Origin: Coriobacteriaceae bacterium
GTDB lineage: Bacteria > Actinomycetota > Coriobacteriia > Coriobacteriales > Coriobacteriaceae
Length of the DNA: 64,000 bases
Reading direction: 5' to 3'
Assembly: GCA_025993015.1 (NCBI GenBank)
Contig: DAJPFV010000001.1
Coordinates: 1,550,001-1,614,000 of the forward strand
The notes beneath the pieces are model-generated. The model was not told the origin of the DNA, did not search any database, and saw only the letters and a list, made by a program, of their open reading frames with translations. Each line of letters opens with the position of its first letter. The first letter of the stretch is position 1. The position numbers were made by a program, and so were the translations under genes. This document shows positions 46,086 through 54,967 of this stretch, piece after piece.

Positions 46086-46202
46086 CGCAGCGTAATAACT
46101 CAATTTGGACCGGGTTCCGGACTGCTGGGTGTGTCATATGCGGCATGATTTGGCGATCCGGAGCCCGTTTTGTTGCTGATTTGCGATGGTCAAAAGTCCC
46201 TC

Positions 46203-46420
46203 TGGTCAAAAAATGCCAAATATGAGTACGGGCACTAATTCTGTAGCATATAAATTAGACACAATTTGACGAATTGGACCGCATATGTCCAGTTTTGCTG
46301 TCAGAAAACATGCTCATCTGGACCGTTAGCCGTTGCTTTGATGTCAGATTTGCCCTTTGGGACCTCGAAAATGCTGTTACAAAAGAGGTAGCAGTACTCA
46401 TATTTGGCATTTTTTGACCA
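46203..46420. repeat. MITE-like element with 27-bp perfect terminal inverted repeats
   Basis: Bases 46203-46229 (TGGTCAAAAAATGCCAAATA...) are the exact reverse complement of 46394-46420. The 218-bp element is A+T-rich, has no ORF and lies between argD and the tRNA region. The ends and size fit a non-autonomous transposable element. A short piece (TGGTCAAAA) is repeated just before the left end. Confidence 0.65.
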
Positions 46421-46445
46421 CTGCCCTTGAAACGAGTGAGCTGTG

Positions 46446-46530
46446 GGGTTCGAATCCCCCTGCGATGGGCGCAAACAAAAACGGTCCCCTTGCGAGGACC
46501 GTTTCCAATTCGGTGGTGGGCGATGAGGGA
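46446..46530. repeat. tRNA 3'-end repeat unit, copy 1
   Basis: The unit runs GGGTTCGAATCC...GATGGGCGCAAA, then a hairpin (ACGGTCC/GGACCGT), then the 3' end of tRNA-Val in reverse, cut at GATGAGGGA. The same order occurs at 46631-46715. It looks like remains of convergent tRNA genes and their shared terminator. Confidence 0.5.
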
Positions 46531-46630
46531 TGTCGCGTGCGGCTGACGCCGCCCGCTTTCGCTTCGGGCCTACGGCCCTCGCGTGCTGCGCTGGAAAACG
46601 CTTCGCGTTTCCTCAGCTCCGCACCCTGGC

Positions 46631-46715
46631 GGGTTCGAATCCCTCTGCGATGGGCCCAAAAAAGAAAGGCTCCCATTGCTGGGAGCCTAACAATTCAGTG
46701 GTGGGCGATGAGGGA
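46631..46715. repeat. tRNA 3'-end repeat unit, copy 2
   Basis: GGGTTCGAATCCCTCTGCGATGGGC, a hairpin (GGCTCCC/GGGAGCC) and the 3' end of the complete tRNA-Val on the minus strand. The plus-strand T-arm piece has no matching 5' tRNA half that I could find. Confidence 0.5.
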
Positions 46716-46774
46716 TTCGAACCCCCAGCCTTGTGCGTGTAAAGCACCTGCGCTAACCGTTGCGCCAATCGCCC
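46699..46774 (-). tRNA. tRNA-Val (anticodon TAC)
   Basis: On the minus strand GGGCGAT...ATCGCCC form the acceptor stem. The anticodon loop TTTACAC is held by GTGC/GCAC, giving anticodon TAC. The T arm is GGGGGTTCGAATCCCTC. The CCA end is encoded (46699-46701). Confidence 0.93.
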
Positions 46775-46961
46775 GTGCGGAGAGAGTATAGCAAAACAAT
46801 CGCCTCATTCACCTCATATCCATTAAAGGTAACTCGCGCGTGTCACAGCGGAGCTGATTCAGTTGAGATTGCCTGAACATTCCGCCCCTCTTTACGCCCT
46901 CGGGTATACTCAAAAGCTACTGATTCGATTTGATGCCCAGCAACAGCAGAGGGGATAGTAT

Positions 46962-48842
46962 ATGTGCGGTTTTGTCGGTTTTGTCGGTGGGACGGATAAC
47001 CAATCCGAGGTGCTCACCAAGATGATGGACCGCATCGTCCATCGCGGTCCCGACATGGGCGGTCAGTTTATCGACGGCCGCGTTGCCCTCGGCTTCCGCC
47101 GCCTGTCGATCCTCGACCTGACCGAGGCTGGCGCCCAACCCATGGCCAACGAGGACGGTAGCGTCGTCATTGTCTTCAACGGCGAGATCTACAACTTCCA
47201 AGAACTCCGTTCCGAGCTCGAGGCCAAGGGCTACAAGTTCCACTGCGGCGCCGACACCGAGAGCCTCCTGCACGGCTACGAGGAGTGGGGCGAGGCCGTA
47301 CTCGATCGCTTGCGCGGTATGTACGCCTTCGTCATCTGGGACAAAAAGAAGAACAAGCTTTTTGGCGCCCGCGACATCTTTGGCATCAAGCCGCTTTACT
47401 ACTATCCCATGGCCGATGCGGGCGACGGCGCTCCGGGCGTGCTCTTTGGTTCTGAGATCAAGAGCTTCCTGGACTACCCGCACTTCCACAAGGCGGTCAA
47501 CAAAAAGGCCCTGCGTCCGTACATGACGCTGCAGTATTCGGCAACCGAGGAGACCTTCTTCGAGGGTGTCTACAAGCTGCCTCCGGCGCACTACTTTACC
47601 GTCGATATCCCGACCGGCAAGATGAACATCGAGCGCTACTGGGATTGCGATTACTCTGCCGTCGAGAAGCCGTTCGAGGAGTACGTCGACGAGCTGGACG
47701 AGGTCGTGCACGAGAGCGTCGAGGCCCATCGCATCGCCGACGTCAAGGTCGCGTCGTTCCTCTCCGGTGGCGTCGACTCTAGCTACATCGCCGCTTGCCT
47801 CATGCCCGACAAGACCTTCTCGGTGGGCTTTGACTACAAGAACTTTAACGAGACCAACTACGCCAAGGAGCTTTCCGATAAGCTCGGCGTCGAGAACGTT
47901 CGCAAGATGATTACCGCCGACGAGTTCTTCGGTGCGCTCGAGGACATCCAGTATCACATGGACGAACCGCAGTCCAACCTGTCTTCCGTGCCGCTGTGGT
48001 TCTTGGCCGAGATGGCCCGCAAGGACGTTACCGTCGTGCTTTCGGGCGAAGGCGCCGACGAACTCTTTGGCGGCTACGCCTACTACGAGGATACGGTCCC
48101 GGTGCGCAAGTACAAAAAGATGGTGCCGCTGCCCGTCCGTCGCGCGCTCGGTAACCTGGCGCTGCATATGCCGTACTTCAAGGGACATAACTTCCTGGTC
48201 AAGGGTGCCGAGATCCCCGAGAAGTCGTTCCTGGGACAGGCTCTGGTATGGCCGGAGCGCGAGGTCGACGGCGTGCTCAAGCCCGAGTACAACACCGGCG
48301 ATGGCGCCTTCGAGCTTGCCGCTCCCATCTATGCGCGCGTGAAGGGTCAGCCCGAGCTGGTCAAGAAGCAGTACCTGGACATGAACATGTGGCTCCCGGG
48401 CGACATTCTGCTCAAGGCCGACAAGATGTGCATGGCACACTCACTGGAGCTGCGCGTGCCCTTCCTGGACCGCAAAGTCATGGAGTTCGCCGAGCACATT
48501 CCCGACCGCTACCGCATCAACGAGAACGGCAACAAGCAGGTACTCCGCCACGCTGCCAACAAGTCGCTGCCCGATGAGTGGGCCACCCGTCCCAAGGTGG
48601 GCTTCCCGGTGCCGATTGTCTACTGGCTGCGCGAGCAAAAGTGGTACGACTATGTCAAGGAGTACTTCACCGCGCCGTGGGCAAGCGAGTTCTTCAATAC
48701 CGACGAGCTCATGCACCTGCTCGATCTGCACTTTGCGGGCAAGGGCGATTTCCAGCGCAAGATCTATACGCCGCTCGTGTTCCTGGTGTGGTACAAGCGC
48801 TTCTTTATCGACGAGGGCCAGCCTTCTGTTCAGGCTGCCTAG
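46962..48842 (+). CDS. asnB: Asparagine synthase (glutamine-hydrolysing)
   Basis: 626 residues. It begins MCGFVGFVGG, with Cys2 as the glutaminase nucleophile, and the N-terminal domain keeps RRLSILDLTEAGAQPM and NGEIYN. The synthetase domain has the ATP pyrophosphatase loop SGGVDSS (about 266-272). It makes asparagine from aspartate and glutamine using ATP. AGAGGGGAT precedes ATG 46962. It is a single-gene unit ended by the hairpin at 48868. Confidence 0.96.
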   Translation: MCGFVGFVGGTDNQSEVLTKMMDRIVHRGPDMGGQFIDGRVALGFRRLSILDLTEAGAQPMANEDGSVVIVFNGEIYNFQELRSELEAKGYKFHCGADTESLLHGYEEWGEAVLDRLRGMYAFVIWDKKKNKLFGARDIFGIKPLYYYPMADAGDGAPGVLFGSEIKSFLDYPHFHKAVNKKALRPYMTLQYSATEETFFEGVYKLPPAHYFTVDIPTGKMNIERYWDCDYSAVEKPFEEYVDELDEVVHESVEAHRIADVKVASFLSGGVDSSYIAACLMPDKTFSVGFDYKNFNETNYAKELSDKLGVENVRKMITADEFFGALEDIQYHMDEPQSNLSSVPLWFLAEMARKDVTVVLSGEGADELFGGYAYYEDTVPVRKYKKMVPLPVRRALGNLALHMPYFKGHNFLVKGAEIPEKSFLGQALVWPEREVDGVLKPEYNTGDGAFELAAPIYARVKGQPELVKKQYLDMNMWLPGDILLKADKMCMAHSLELRVPFLDRKVMEFAEHIPDRYRINENGNKQVLRHAANKSLPDEWATRPKVGFPVPIVYWLREQKWYDYVKEYFTAPWASEFFNTDELMHLLDLHFAGKGDFQRKIYTPLVFLVWYKRFFIDEGQPSVQAA

Positions 48843-48867
48843 TCTCGGCCTACGAATGCCTGCGCGT

Positions 48868-48892
48868 AACGGCTCCTCCGGGAGCCGTTTTT
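48868..48892 (+). terminator. Rho-independent terminator after asnB
   Basis: AACGGCTCC-TCC-GGGAGCCGTTTTT forms a compact stem with a U-run. Confidence 0.8.
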
Positions 48893-48954
48893 GCGCGAGC
48901 ACGTTTCAGTTACTATGAAAACCGTCCCTGCCAAATGGCTGAGAAAGGTGAAAG

Positions 48955-50517
48955 ATGCACCATTCGGATTCCGCGACCGTGACCACGGTCGATACGCTTG
49001 CCAAGCTGCTCGATGTGTGCGGCGAGCTGCGCGCATCAGAGCAGGTTGACGAGCGTGCCGTGACCGGTTGCTCGTTTGATTCGCGCGCGGTCTCGGCAGG
49101 TGACGTGTTCTTCTGTAAAGGTGCTGCCTTTAAGCCCGCGTTTTTGAGCATGGCGCTCGATGCGGGCGCCGTCGCATTTGTGTGCGAGGAGTCGCTGGTC
49201 GAGTCTCTGGAGCCGCTGGCGCAGGAGAGCGGTGCTGCGATGCTGGTTGTTGATAGTGTTCGCACGGCCATGGCCCTGTTGCCGCCGGAGGTCTACGACC
49301 GTCCCGACCACGACGTCAAGATCGTGGGCATCACCGGCACCAAGGGAAAGACCACGGCCGCTTTTATGCTCCAGTCCATCATCAAGGCGGCGGGCGAGTC
49401 CTGCGGCATGATCGGCTCGGTGAGTACCGACGATGGTATCGAGTGCTACGAGAGCACCAATACTACGCCCGAGGCCCCCGAGGTTTGGCGCCATATCGCC
49501 AACTGCCGCACGTCCGGTCGCCAGTCCATGGTCATGGAGGTCTCGAGCCAGGCGCTCAAGTACCAACGCGTCGAGAATCTGCCGTTTGACGTGGCGTGCT
49601 TCCTCAACATCGGCCGCGACCACATCTCGCCGATCGAACACCCCACGTTTGAGGATTATTTTGAGAGCAAGCTCAGGATTTTTGACCAGGCAAAGACCGC
49701 CGTGGTGAATCTGGGCACCGAAGAGGTCGACCGTGTGCTGGAGGCAGCGTCGACGGCCGAGCGCTTGGTGACCGTTGGCGTCGAGCATCCCGAGGCAAGC
49801 CTGTGGGCGAGCGACGTACGCATAGTCGGCTTTAGCATCGAGTTCAACTTGCATGGCCTGTGTGCCGACGAGTCCGAGGCGGGGGAGAAGGTCCTGCTGG
49901 GTATCGCGGGAGACTTTAACGTGGAAAACGCGCTGGTCGCTATCGCCGCTGCGCGCGAGATCGGCATCGGTATCGAGGCTATCAAGAAGGGCCTCTCAAA
50001 ACTGCGTGTGCCGGGCCGTATGGAGGTCGTGGAGTCGAAGGACGGCCGCGTGATTTGTGTCGTCGACTACGCGCACAACCAGCTTTCGTTCCGCTCGCTT
50101 TTCTCGTCGGTCAAGCGCGCGTTTCCCGCTAGTCCGGTCATTGCGGTGTTTGGCGCTGCCGGCGGCAAGGCGCAGGAGCGCCGCGAGCAGCTTCCGCGCG
50201 AGGCCGCACCGTATTCCGACCTGATGATCTTTGCCAATGAGGACCCGGCTCACGAGGACCCGATGAAGGTCTGTCGCGAGCTTGCCGAACATGTTCCCGA
50301 CGATACGCCGAACAAGATCATCCTCGATCGCGAAGCCGCTGTGCATGCGGCGTTCAAGGCGGCGCGCGAGGAGTACGTCAACCCCGATGCTCCCACCATT
50401 GTCTTGCTGCTGGCAAAGGGTGACGAGGAGCTCATGCACGTGGGCGACGAGTTCGTGCCCATCGAGAGCGACCTTTCGCTGGCCAATCGCCTGATCGATG
50501 TTGCCCAGTTTGACTAA
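48955..50517 (+). CDS. murE: UDP-MurNAc-tripeptide synthetase (MurE-type ligase)
   Basis: 520 residues with the Mur ligase ATP loop GITGTKGKTT (about 125-134), then MEVSSQALKYQRV and the C-terminal domain with VDYAHNQLSFRSL. MurE adds the third residue of the peptidoglycan stem in the cytoplasm. The specificity loop reads NEDPAHEDP (about 427-435); the Arg of the diaminopimelate-type DNPR is replaced by Ala, as in lysine-adding enzymes. So the third residue may not be diaminopimelate. Start ATG follows GAAAGGTG. Confidence 0.85.
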   Translation: MHHSDSATVTTVDTLAKLLDVCGELRASEQVDERAVTGCSFDSRAVSAGDVFFCKGAAFKPAFLSMALDAGAVAFVCEESLVESLEPLAQESGAAMLVVDSVRTAMALLPPEVYDRPDHDVKIVGITGTKGKTTAAFMLQSIIKAAGESCGMIGSVSTDDGIECYESTNTTPEAPEVWRHIANCRTSGRQSMVMEVSSQALKYQRVENLPFDVACFLNIGRDHISPIEHPTFEDYFESKLRIFDQAKTAVVNLGTEEVDRVLEAASTAERLVTVGVEHPEASLWASDVRIVGFSIEFNLHGLCADESEAGEKVLLGIAGDFNVENALVAIAAAREIGIGIEAIKKGLSKLRVPGRMEVVESKDGRVICVVDYAHNQLSFRSLFSSVKRAFPASPVIAVFGAAGGKAQERREQLPREAAPYSDLMIFANEDPAHEDPMKVCRELAEHVPDDTPNKIILDREAAVHAAFKAAREEYVNPDAPTIVLLLAKGDEELMHVGDEFVPIESDLSLANRLIDVAQFD

Positions 50518-50624
50518 TGAACCATGATGGCGGCGGCGTCCTGAGTGCGCTGTCGCCATAAGCGTGTTCCCTCAATCAAAACATGCCGTCCAAGTCCAAA
50601 CCCTTCTACGTAAACGGAGTAACC

Positions 50625-51536
50625 ATGTCCCACAATACCCTGCCGACCGTCGCCGAGCTTTCGGGCGAGATGCGCGAGCGCTTGGCCAAGGTCAAGTACG
50701 TCTTTACCGACCTGGATGCCACGATGCTTGCACCCGGCTCGTGCGTGCTGCGCGACAACGACGGCAACCCCTCGACCAAACTCGTCGAGGCCGTCGTGGC
50801 GCTCGCTCGCGCTGGTATTCAGGTGGTTCCCACCTCGGGCCGCAACCGTACCATGATCCACGAGGACGCGCGCGTGCTCGGCCTCAACTCCTACATTGGC
50901 GAGATGGGCGGTCTGGTTATGTACGACCTCAAAGCCAACGATTGGGAGTATCTGACCGGCGACATGCCCTACGACTCCTCTTGCGGCCTCACGCCGCACC
51001 AGGTGATCGAGCAGACCGGCGTGTGCGAGAAGATCCTCGCCCGCTGGCCGCACAAGATCGAGTATCACAACGACATGTCGACCGGCTACAAATACCGTGA
51101 GGTCACCGTCGGCATGCGCGGCGATGTGCCCGACGATGAGGTTCAGGCCATCCTGGACGAGGCCGGCTGCGGTCTGATCTGGGCTTGCAACGGCCATCTG
51201 ACTCACCTGTCCAAGCCGACGACGCTCGAGCTCGATCGCGTCGAGGACGGTCGCGCATTCAACATCAACCCCGCGGGTCTCAACAAGGGCGTTGCCATCG
51301 CGCGCTTCTGCGAGCACCTGGGGATCGAGCGCGAGGAGACGCTCGCGCTCGGCGATTCCGAGTCCGACTTCTACATGGCCGATCACGTGGGCACGTTCTG
51401 CCTGGTCGAGAATGGCCTGACGAGCGCCGGCGCGCCCGAGTTCCTGGCTGCTTGCGAGAACGCTTTCGTTACGCGCGGCAAAATTGTCGATGGTTGGGCG
51501 GCGACGGCAGAGCTGCTGGTCGCGGCGCGTTCGTAG
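50625..51536 (+). CDS. HAD-superfamily (Cof-type) hydrolase
   Basis: 303 residues from ATG 50625 after CGGAGT. Motif I is FTDLDATM (DxD nucleophile and acid), motif II is PTSGRN and motif IV is ALGDSESDF. A large cap domain lies between, as in Cof-type phosphatases. The substrate is unknown. It lies between murE and murI in the same direction, so a role in cell-wall or nucleotide-sugar metabolism is possible but unproved. It is distinct from the HAD gene at the left edge of the window. Confidence 0.85.
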   Translation: MSHNTLPTVAELSGEMRERLAKVKYVFTDLDATMLAPGSCVLRDNDGNPSTKLVEAVVALARAGIQVVPTSGRNRTMIHEDARVLGLNSYIGEMGGLVMYDLKANDWEYLTGDMPYDSSCGLTPHQVIEQTGVCEKILARWPHKIEYHNDMSTGYKYREVTVGMRGDVPDDEVQAILDEAGCGLIWACNGHLTHLSKPTTLELDRVEDGRAFNINPAGLNKGVAIARFCEHLGIEREETLALGDSESDFYMADHVGTFCLVENGLTSAGAPEFLAACENAFVTRGKIVDGWAATAELLVAARS

Positions 51537-51587
51537 CGCGGCGTCGCCGCACTTGGACATGTCTTTTCGAGAGAGACTGGTGAGGTA

Positions 51588-52472
51588 ATGTCCGATATCG
51601 AGAATTCGGCAGGTGACACGCGCCCGATTGGCGTGTTCGATTCTGGGTTGGGCGGTCTGACGGTTGCGCGCGCGATTGCGACGGCGTTGCCGCACGAGTC
51701 CGTCTACTACTTTGGCGACACCAAGCGCTGCCCCTACGGCACCCGTACCGAGGATGAGGTGCGCTCGTTTGCGTTGCAGGCGGGTCGTTGGCTTTCGAAG
51801 CATGACGTCAAGATTATGGTCATCGCCTGCAACACGGCGACCGCTGCGGCCTTGCGTCTGGCCCAGCAGGTGCTCGACGTTCCCGTGATCGGTGTGATCG
51901 CGCCGGGTGCCCGTGCGGCAATCAACAGCACGCGTACGCGTCGCGTGGGCGTGCTCGCCACCAACCTCACTATTCGCTCGGGCGCCTACACGCGCGCCAT
52001 TCAGGACCTGGATGCCGGCGTCGATGTATACGGCTGTCCTGCCTCGAGCTTTGTCGAGGTTGTCGAACACGAGCTCGCCTCGGGTGCACATCTGCAGGAA
52101 CAGTGGCTTGAGAACGAGGACATCTTCGATACGCCTGCCGTGCGTGCGCTGGTGGGTGCCACGGTTGAGCCGCTGCGCGACCACGGTATCGATACCGTGG
52201 TGCTCGGCTGTACGCATTTCCCGCTGTTGGTGGGACCTATCCGGCATGCGCTGGGGCCTGGGGTGCGCGTCGTGAGTTCCGCCGAGGAGACCACACGCGA
52301 GCTGACCGATATCCTCACGCGCCGCGAGCAGCTGGCGGGCGACGCCGCCGAGCCGCAGCATCGTTTTGCCACGACGGCCGATAACATTGCCGAGTTTGCG
52401 GTGGCGGACAGCTTTATCTTTGGTCAGCCGCTCAAGAGCATCGAACATATCGATATCGATGAGCTGAAATAG
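51588..52472 (+). CDS. murI: Glutamate racemase
   Basis: 294 residues. IGVFDSGLGGLTVARAI, YFGDTKRCPYG, the first catalytic cysteine in ACNTATAAAL and the second in GCTHFPLL are all present. It supplies D-glutamate for peptidoglycan. Slightly longer than usual because of the N-terminal acidic stretch and a C-terminal tail. The site GAGGTAATG overlaps the start. Confidence 0.95.
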   Translation: MSDIENSAGDTRPIGVFDSGLGGLTVARAIATALPHESVYYFGDTKRCPYGTRTEDEVRSFALQAGRWLSKHDVKIMVIACNTATAAALRLAQQVLDVPVIGVIAPGARAAINSTRTRRVGVLATNLTIRSGAYTRAIQDLDAGVDVYGCPASSFVEVVEHELASGAHLQEQWLENEDIFDTPAVRALVGATVEPLRDHGIDTVVLGCTHFPLLVGPIRHALGPGVRVVSSAEETTRELTDILTRREQLAGDAAEPQHRFATTADNIAEFAVADSFIFGQPLKSIEHIDIDELK

Positions 52473-52526
52473 ATGTAAGGCAGCCGCCAAAGCCTTCGCC
52501 ACATATTTTGCCGAAAGGATATTTCT

Positions 52527-53252
52527 ATGGAGTACATGCAGGTCAACCGCGCCAACGGCCGCGCCGCCAACGAGTTGCGCCCCGTTAAGCTCACCCGTGG
52601 CGTCATGAAGCACGCCCACGGCTCGTGTTTGGCCGAGTTCGGTGACACGCGCGTGCTGTGCGCCGCCACTATCGAGGAGGGCGTGCCGGGCTGGCGAAAG
52701 GGAGCTAAGGCCGGCTGGGTGACCGCGGAATACGCCATGCTGCCGGCGTCGACCGGCAAGCGCTGCAAGCGCGAGCACGCCAACCGCAAGGGTCGCTCCA
52801 TGGAGATCGAGCGCCTCATTGGCCGCAGCCTGCGTACCGTCGTCAACATGAAGGCGCTCGGCGAGTACACCGTCACCGTCGACTGCGATGTGATTCAGGC
52901 CGATGGCGGCACGCGTACAGCGAGCATCACCGGCGCCTGGGTGGCGCTGCACGACGCCCTCGCCATGTGGGTCGAGGCGGGCAAGATCGAGCGCATCCCG
53001 CTTACCGGCCAGGTGGCTGCCATCTCTATGGGCGTTGTCGACGGCAATACGCTGCTTGACCTCGATTATTCCGAGGACAGTCATGCCGAGGTCGACATGA
53101 ACCTCGTCGCCACCGATACCGGTGAGATGATCGAGCTCCAGGGCACCGGCGAGCAGGCGCCCTTCGACCGCAAACGCCTCAACGCCCTGCTTGACCTGGG
53201 TGACAAGGGTGTCGCCGAGCTCATCGAGCTTCAGCGCCAAGCCATCGCCTAA
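52527..53252 (+). CDS. rph: Ribonuclease PH
   Basis: 241 residues. [22 protein letters not shown], the phosphate-binding and catalytic region with SKR-type basic residues ([28 protein letters not shown]), and [23 protein letters not shown] are typical. It trims tRNA 3' tails by phosphorolysis. It is co-directional with rdgB, a common gene pair in bacteria, but here separated by a REP element. Confidence 0.96.
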   Translation: MEYMQVNRANGRAANELRPVKLTRGVMKHAHGSCLAEFGDTRVLCAATIEEGVPGWRKGAKAGWVTAEYAMLPASTGKRCKREHANRKGRSMEIERLIGRSLRTVVNMKALGEYTVTVDCDVIQADGGTRTASITGAWVALHDALAMWVEAGKIERIPLTGQVAAISMGVVDGNTLLDLDYSEDSHAEVDMNLVATDTGEMIELQGTGEQAPFDRKRLNALLDLGDKGVAELIELQRQAIA

Positions 53253-53287
53253 CCTGCCAAAAAGGGACAGGTTTATTTTGGTAGGTT
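53251..53287. repeat. REP-like element, CCTGCCAAAA type
   Basis: AACCTGCCAAAA and TTTTGGTAGGTT flank AGGGACAGGTTTA. It starts at the rph stop codon and matches 26110-26146. Confidence 0.65.
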
Positions 53288-53393
53288 TTATCTGCTGAAA
53301 TGCTGCGTTGAAAGGTCCGATCGCCTGAGAGGGGAGAGGTCAAGTGCCCAAACGCCCCTCACGCGGCTTGCTATAGAGACAAGGAGGCCAGTC

Positions 53394-54035
53394 ATGGCAC
53401 TTGAGAAGATTGACATCGACACCCTCGACCCGGCGGCGACCATCGTCGTGGCAACGGGCAACGCCCATAAGCTCACCGAGATCGAGGCCATTTTGGGCAA
53501 GGTCATGCCCGAGGTGCGCTTTGTGGCGCTCGGCCAGCTGGGTGATTTTGAGGATCCCGAGGAAAACGGCACGACGTTTTTGGAGAACGCCATCATCAAG
53601 GCCCAAGCCGCGGTTGAGGAGACGGGCCTTATGGCCATTGCCGACGATTCGGGCTTGGTCGTCGACGCGCTGGACGGTGAGCCCGGTGTGTATAGCGCGC
53701 GCTATGCGGGCGTGCACGGCGACGATGCCGCCAACAACGCCAAGCTTCTCGTTAACCTGGAAGGCGTGGCAGATGAGGACCGCACCGCGCGCTTTATGAG
53801 CGTCGTCGCGCTCATCGACACGGACGGTCTGGTTACCTATGGCGAGGGCGCCTGCGAGGGCGTTATCGCGCACGAGGGCCGCGGCGATCACGGCTTTGGC
53901 TACGACCCGCTGTTCCTGCCGGTCGACACGCCGGGCAAGACCATGGCCGAGCTGACGGCGGACGAGAAGAACGCCATCAGCCATCGATTCCATGCGCTCG
54001 AGCACCTATCCGCCAAACTGACGGGCGAGGAGTAG
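53394..54035 (+). CDS. rdgB: XTP/dITP pyrophosphatase (RdgB/HAM1 family)
   Basis: 213 residues. IVVATGNAHKLTEIEAIL, GTTFLENAIIKAQAA, ADDSGLVVDALDGEPGVYSARYAG and FGYDPLFLP are the family's signature. It removes non-canonical purine triphosphates. RBS AAGGAGG precedes ATG 53394; the dtd gene starts three bases after the stop, so the two are coupled. Confidence 0.96.
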   Translation: MALEKIDIDTLDPAATIVVATGNAHKLTEIEAILGKVMPEVRFVALGQLGDFEDPEENGTTFLENAIIKAQAAVEETGLMAIADDSGLVVDALDGEPGVYSARYAGVHGDDAANNAKLLVNLEGVADEDRTARFMSVVALIDTDGLVTYGEGACEGVIAHEGRGDHGFGYDPLFLPVDTPGKTMAELTADEKNAISHRFHALEHLSAKLTGEE

Positions 54036-54038
54036 GCC

Positions 54039-54485
54039 GTGCGTGCGGTGGTGCAGCGCGTACTCAACGCCGGCGTGACGGTCGACGGCGAGTGCGTGGG
54101 CCGCATTGGACGCGGCTACCTGGTGCTGCTGGGTGTGGGCCATGGCGATACGCGTGCCGAGGCCGATAAGCTGTGGGGCAAGCTCCGCGGGCTGCGCATC
54201 AACGAGGACGAGAACGGCAAGACCAACTTGGCGCTTGCCGATGTCGACGGTGAGGTGCTCGTGGTGTCGCAGTTCACGCTGTTCGCTGACTGCCGCCACG
54301 GTCGCCGCCCATCGTTTACGGATGCCGGCGCGCCCGATGTTGCCAACGAGCTCTACGAGTACTTCCTGACGCTCGTTCGCCAAGATGTCGAACACGTGGC
54401 GCACGGCATTTTTGGCGCCGATATGAAAGTCGACTTGGTCAACGACGGCCCATTCACCATCGTCTTGGACACCGATAACCTTTAG
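54039..54485 (+). CDS. dtd: D-aminoacyl-tRNA deacylase
   Basis: 148 residues from GTG 54039 with GAGGAG upstream. [36 protein letters not shown] and the C-terminal [15 protein letters not shown] are the active-site motifs of Dtd, which frees tRNA from wrongly attached D-amino acids or glycine. Having it close to murI (D-glutamate maker) is suggestive. A palindromic hairpin follows the stop. Confidence 0.95.
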   Translation: MRAVVQRVLNAGVTVDGECVGRIGRGYLVLLGVGHGDTRAEADKLWGKLRGLRINEDENGKTNLALADVDGEVLVVSQFTLFADCRHGRRPSFTDAGAPDVANELYEYFLTLVRQDVEHVAHGIFGADMKVDLVNDGPFTIVLDTDNL

Positions 54486-54513
54486 GTTACGCGGTTTTAC
54501 CAAACCGCGTAAC
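54486..54513. terminator. Palindrome GTTACGCGGTTT after dtd
   Basis: GTTACGCGGTTT and AAACCGCGTAAC pair over 12 bases with a 4-base loop. The same arms recur after lysS (59003-59029). No U-run, so termination is uncertain. Confidence 0.45.
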
Positions 54514-54571
54514 AACTGGTCATGCGAGATTGTCGTCTGGTACGTATTCGAGACCGGGCTTTTTTAGCTAC

Positions 54572-54601
54572 TTGCGTATGGCCACAACAGGGTGCTATAG
54601 T
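54572..54601 (+). promoter_or_regulatory. Promoter upstream of veg
   Basis: TTGCGT (54572-54577), an 18-base spacer and TATAGT (54596-54601) lie about 70 bases before the veg start. Confidence 0.5.
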
Positions 54602-54668
54602 ATTAGAGTTTTGTCTATCTTAGGGGTATTATCCCCTTTTTGAATTGCACCTTCTGGAGGCCCTGTTC

Positions 54669-54965
54669 ATGGAAGAGATGGAAGTCAATCACGTCGACGA
54701 CATCCACGAGAAGCTGACCGATATGGTGGGCGATCGCGTCAAGGTTAAGGCCAACATGGGCCGTACCCGCGTCGTCGAGCGCATGGGCACCATCAAGAGC
54801 GTCCACCCGGCCGTCTTCATTGTCGAGGTTGACGAGCGTCGTGGCCGCAAGTCGCGTCAGTCCTACCAGTATATCGATGTGCTCACCGGTCAGGTCGAGC
54901 TGTTCGACCCCGAGAGCGGCGAGCATATCTTTACCCCGCTCGGCAATCAGCTCGAGGAGCATTAA
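54669..54965 (+). CDS. veg: Veg family protein
   Basis: 98 residues from ATG 54669 behind CTGGAGG; an ATG at 54645 has no site. The region HEKLTDMVGDRVKVKANMGRTRVVERMG and the Tyr-rich end of the domain match Veg (DUF1021). Veg affects biofilm-matrix genes in Bacillus; the mechanism is unclear. It sits directly before ispE, as in many Gram-positive bacteria, with only two bases between. Confidence 0.85.
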   Translation: MEEMEVNHVDDIHEKLTDMVGDRVKVKANMGRTRVVERMGTIKSVHPAVFIVEVDERRGRKSRQSYQYIDVLTGQVELFDPESGEHIFTPLGNQLEEH

Positions 54966-54967
54966 CG

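Noticed and set aside
46357..46791. ORF of 144 codons in the tRNA region
   Set aside because: It runs through tRNA pieces and hairpins and lacks a ribosome-binding site.
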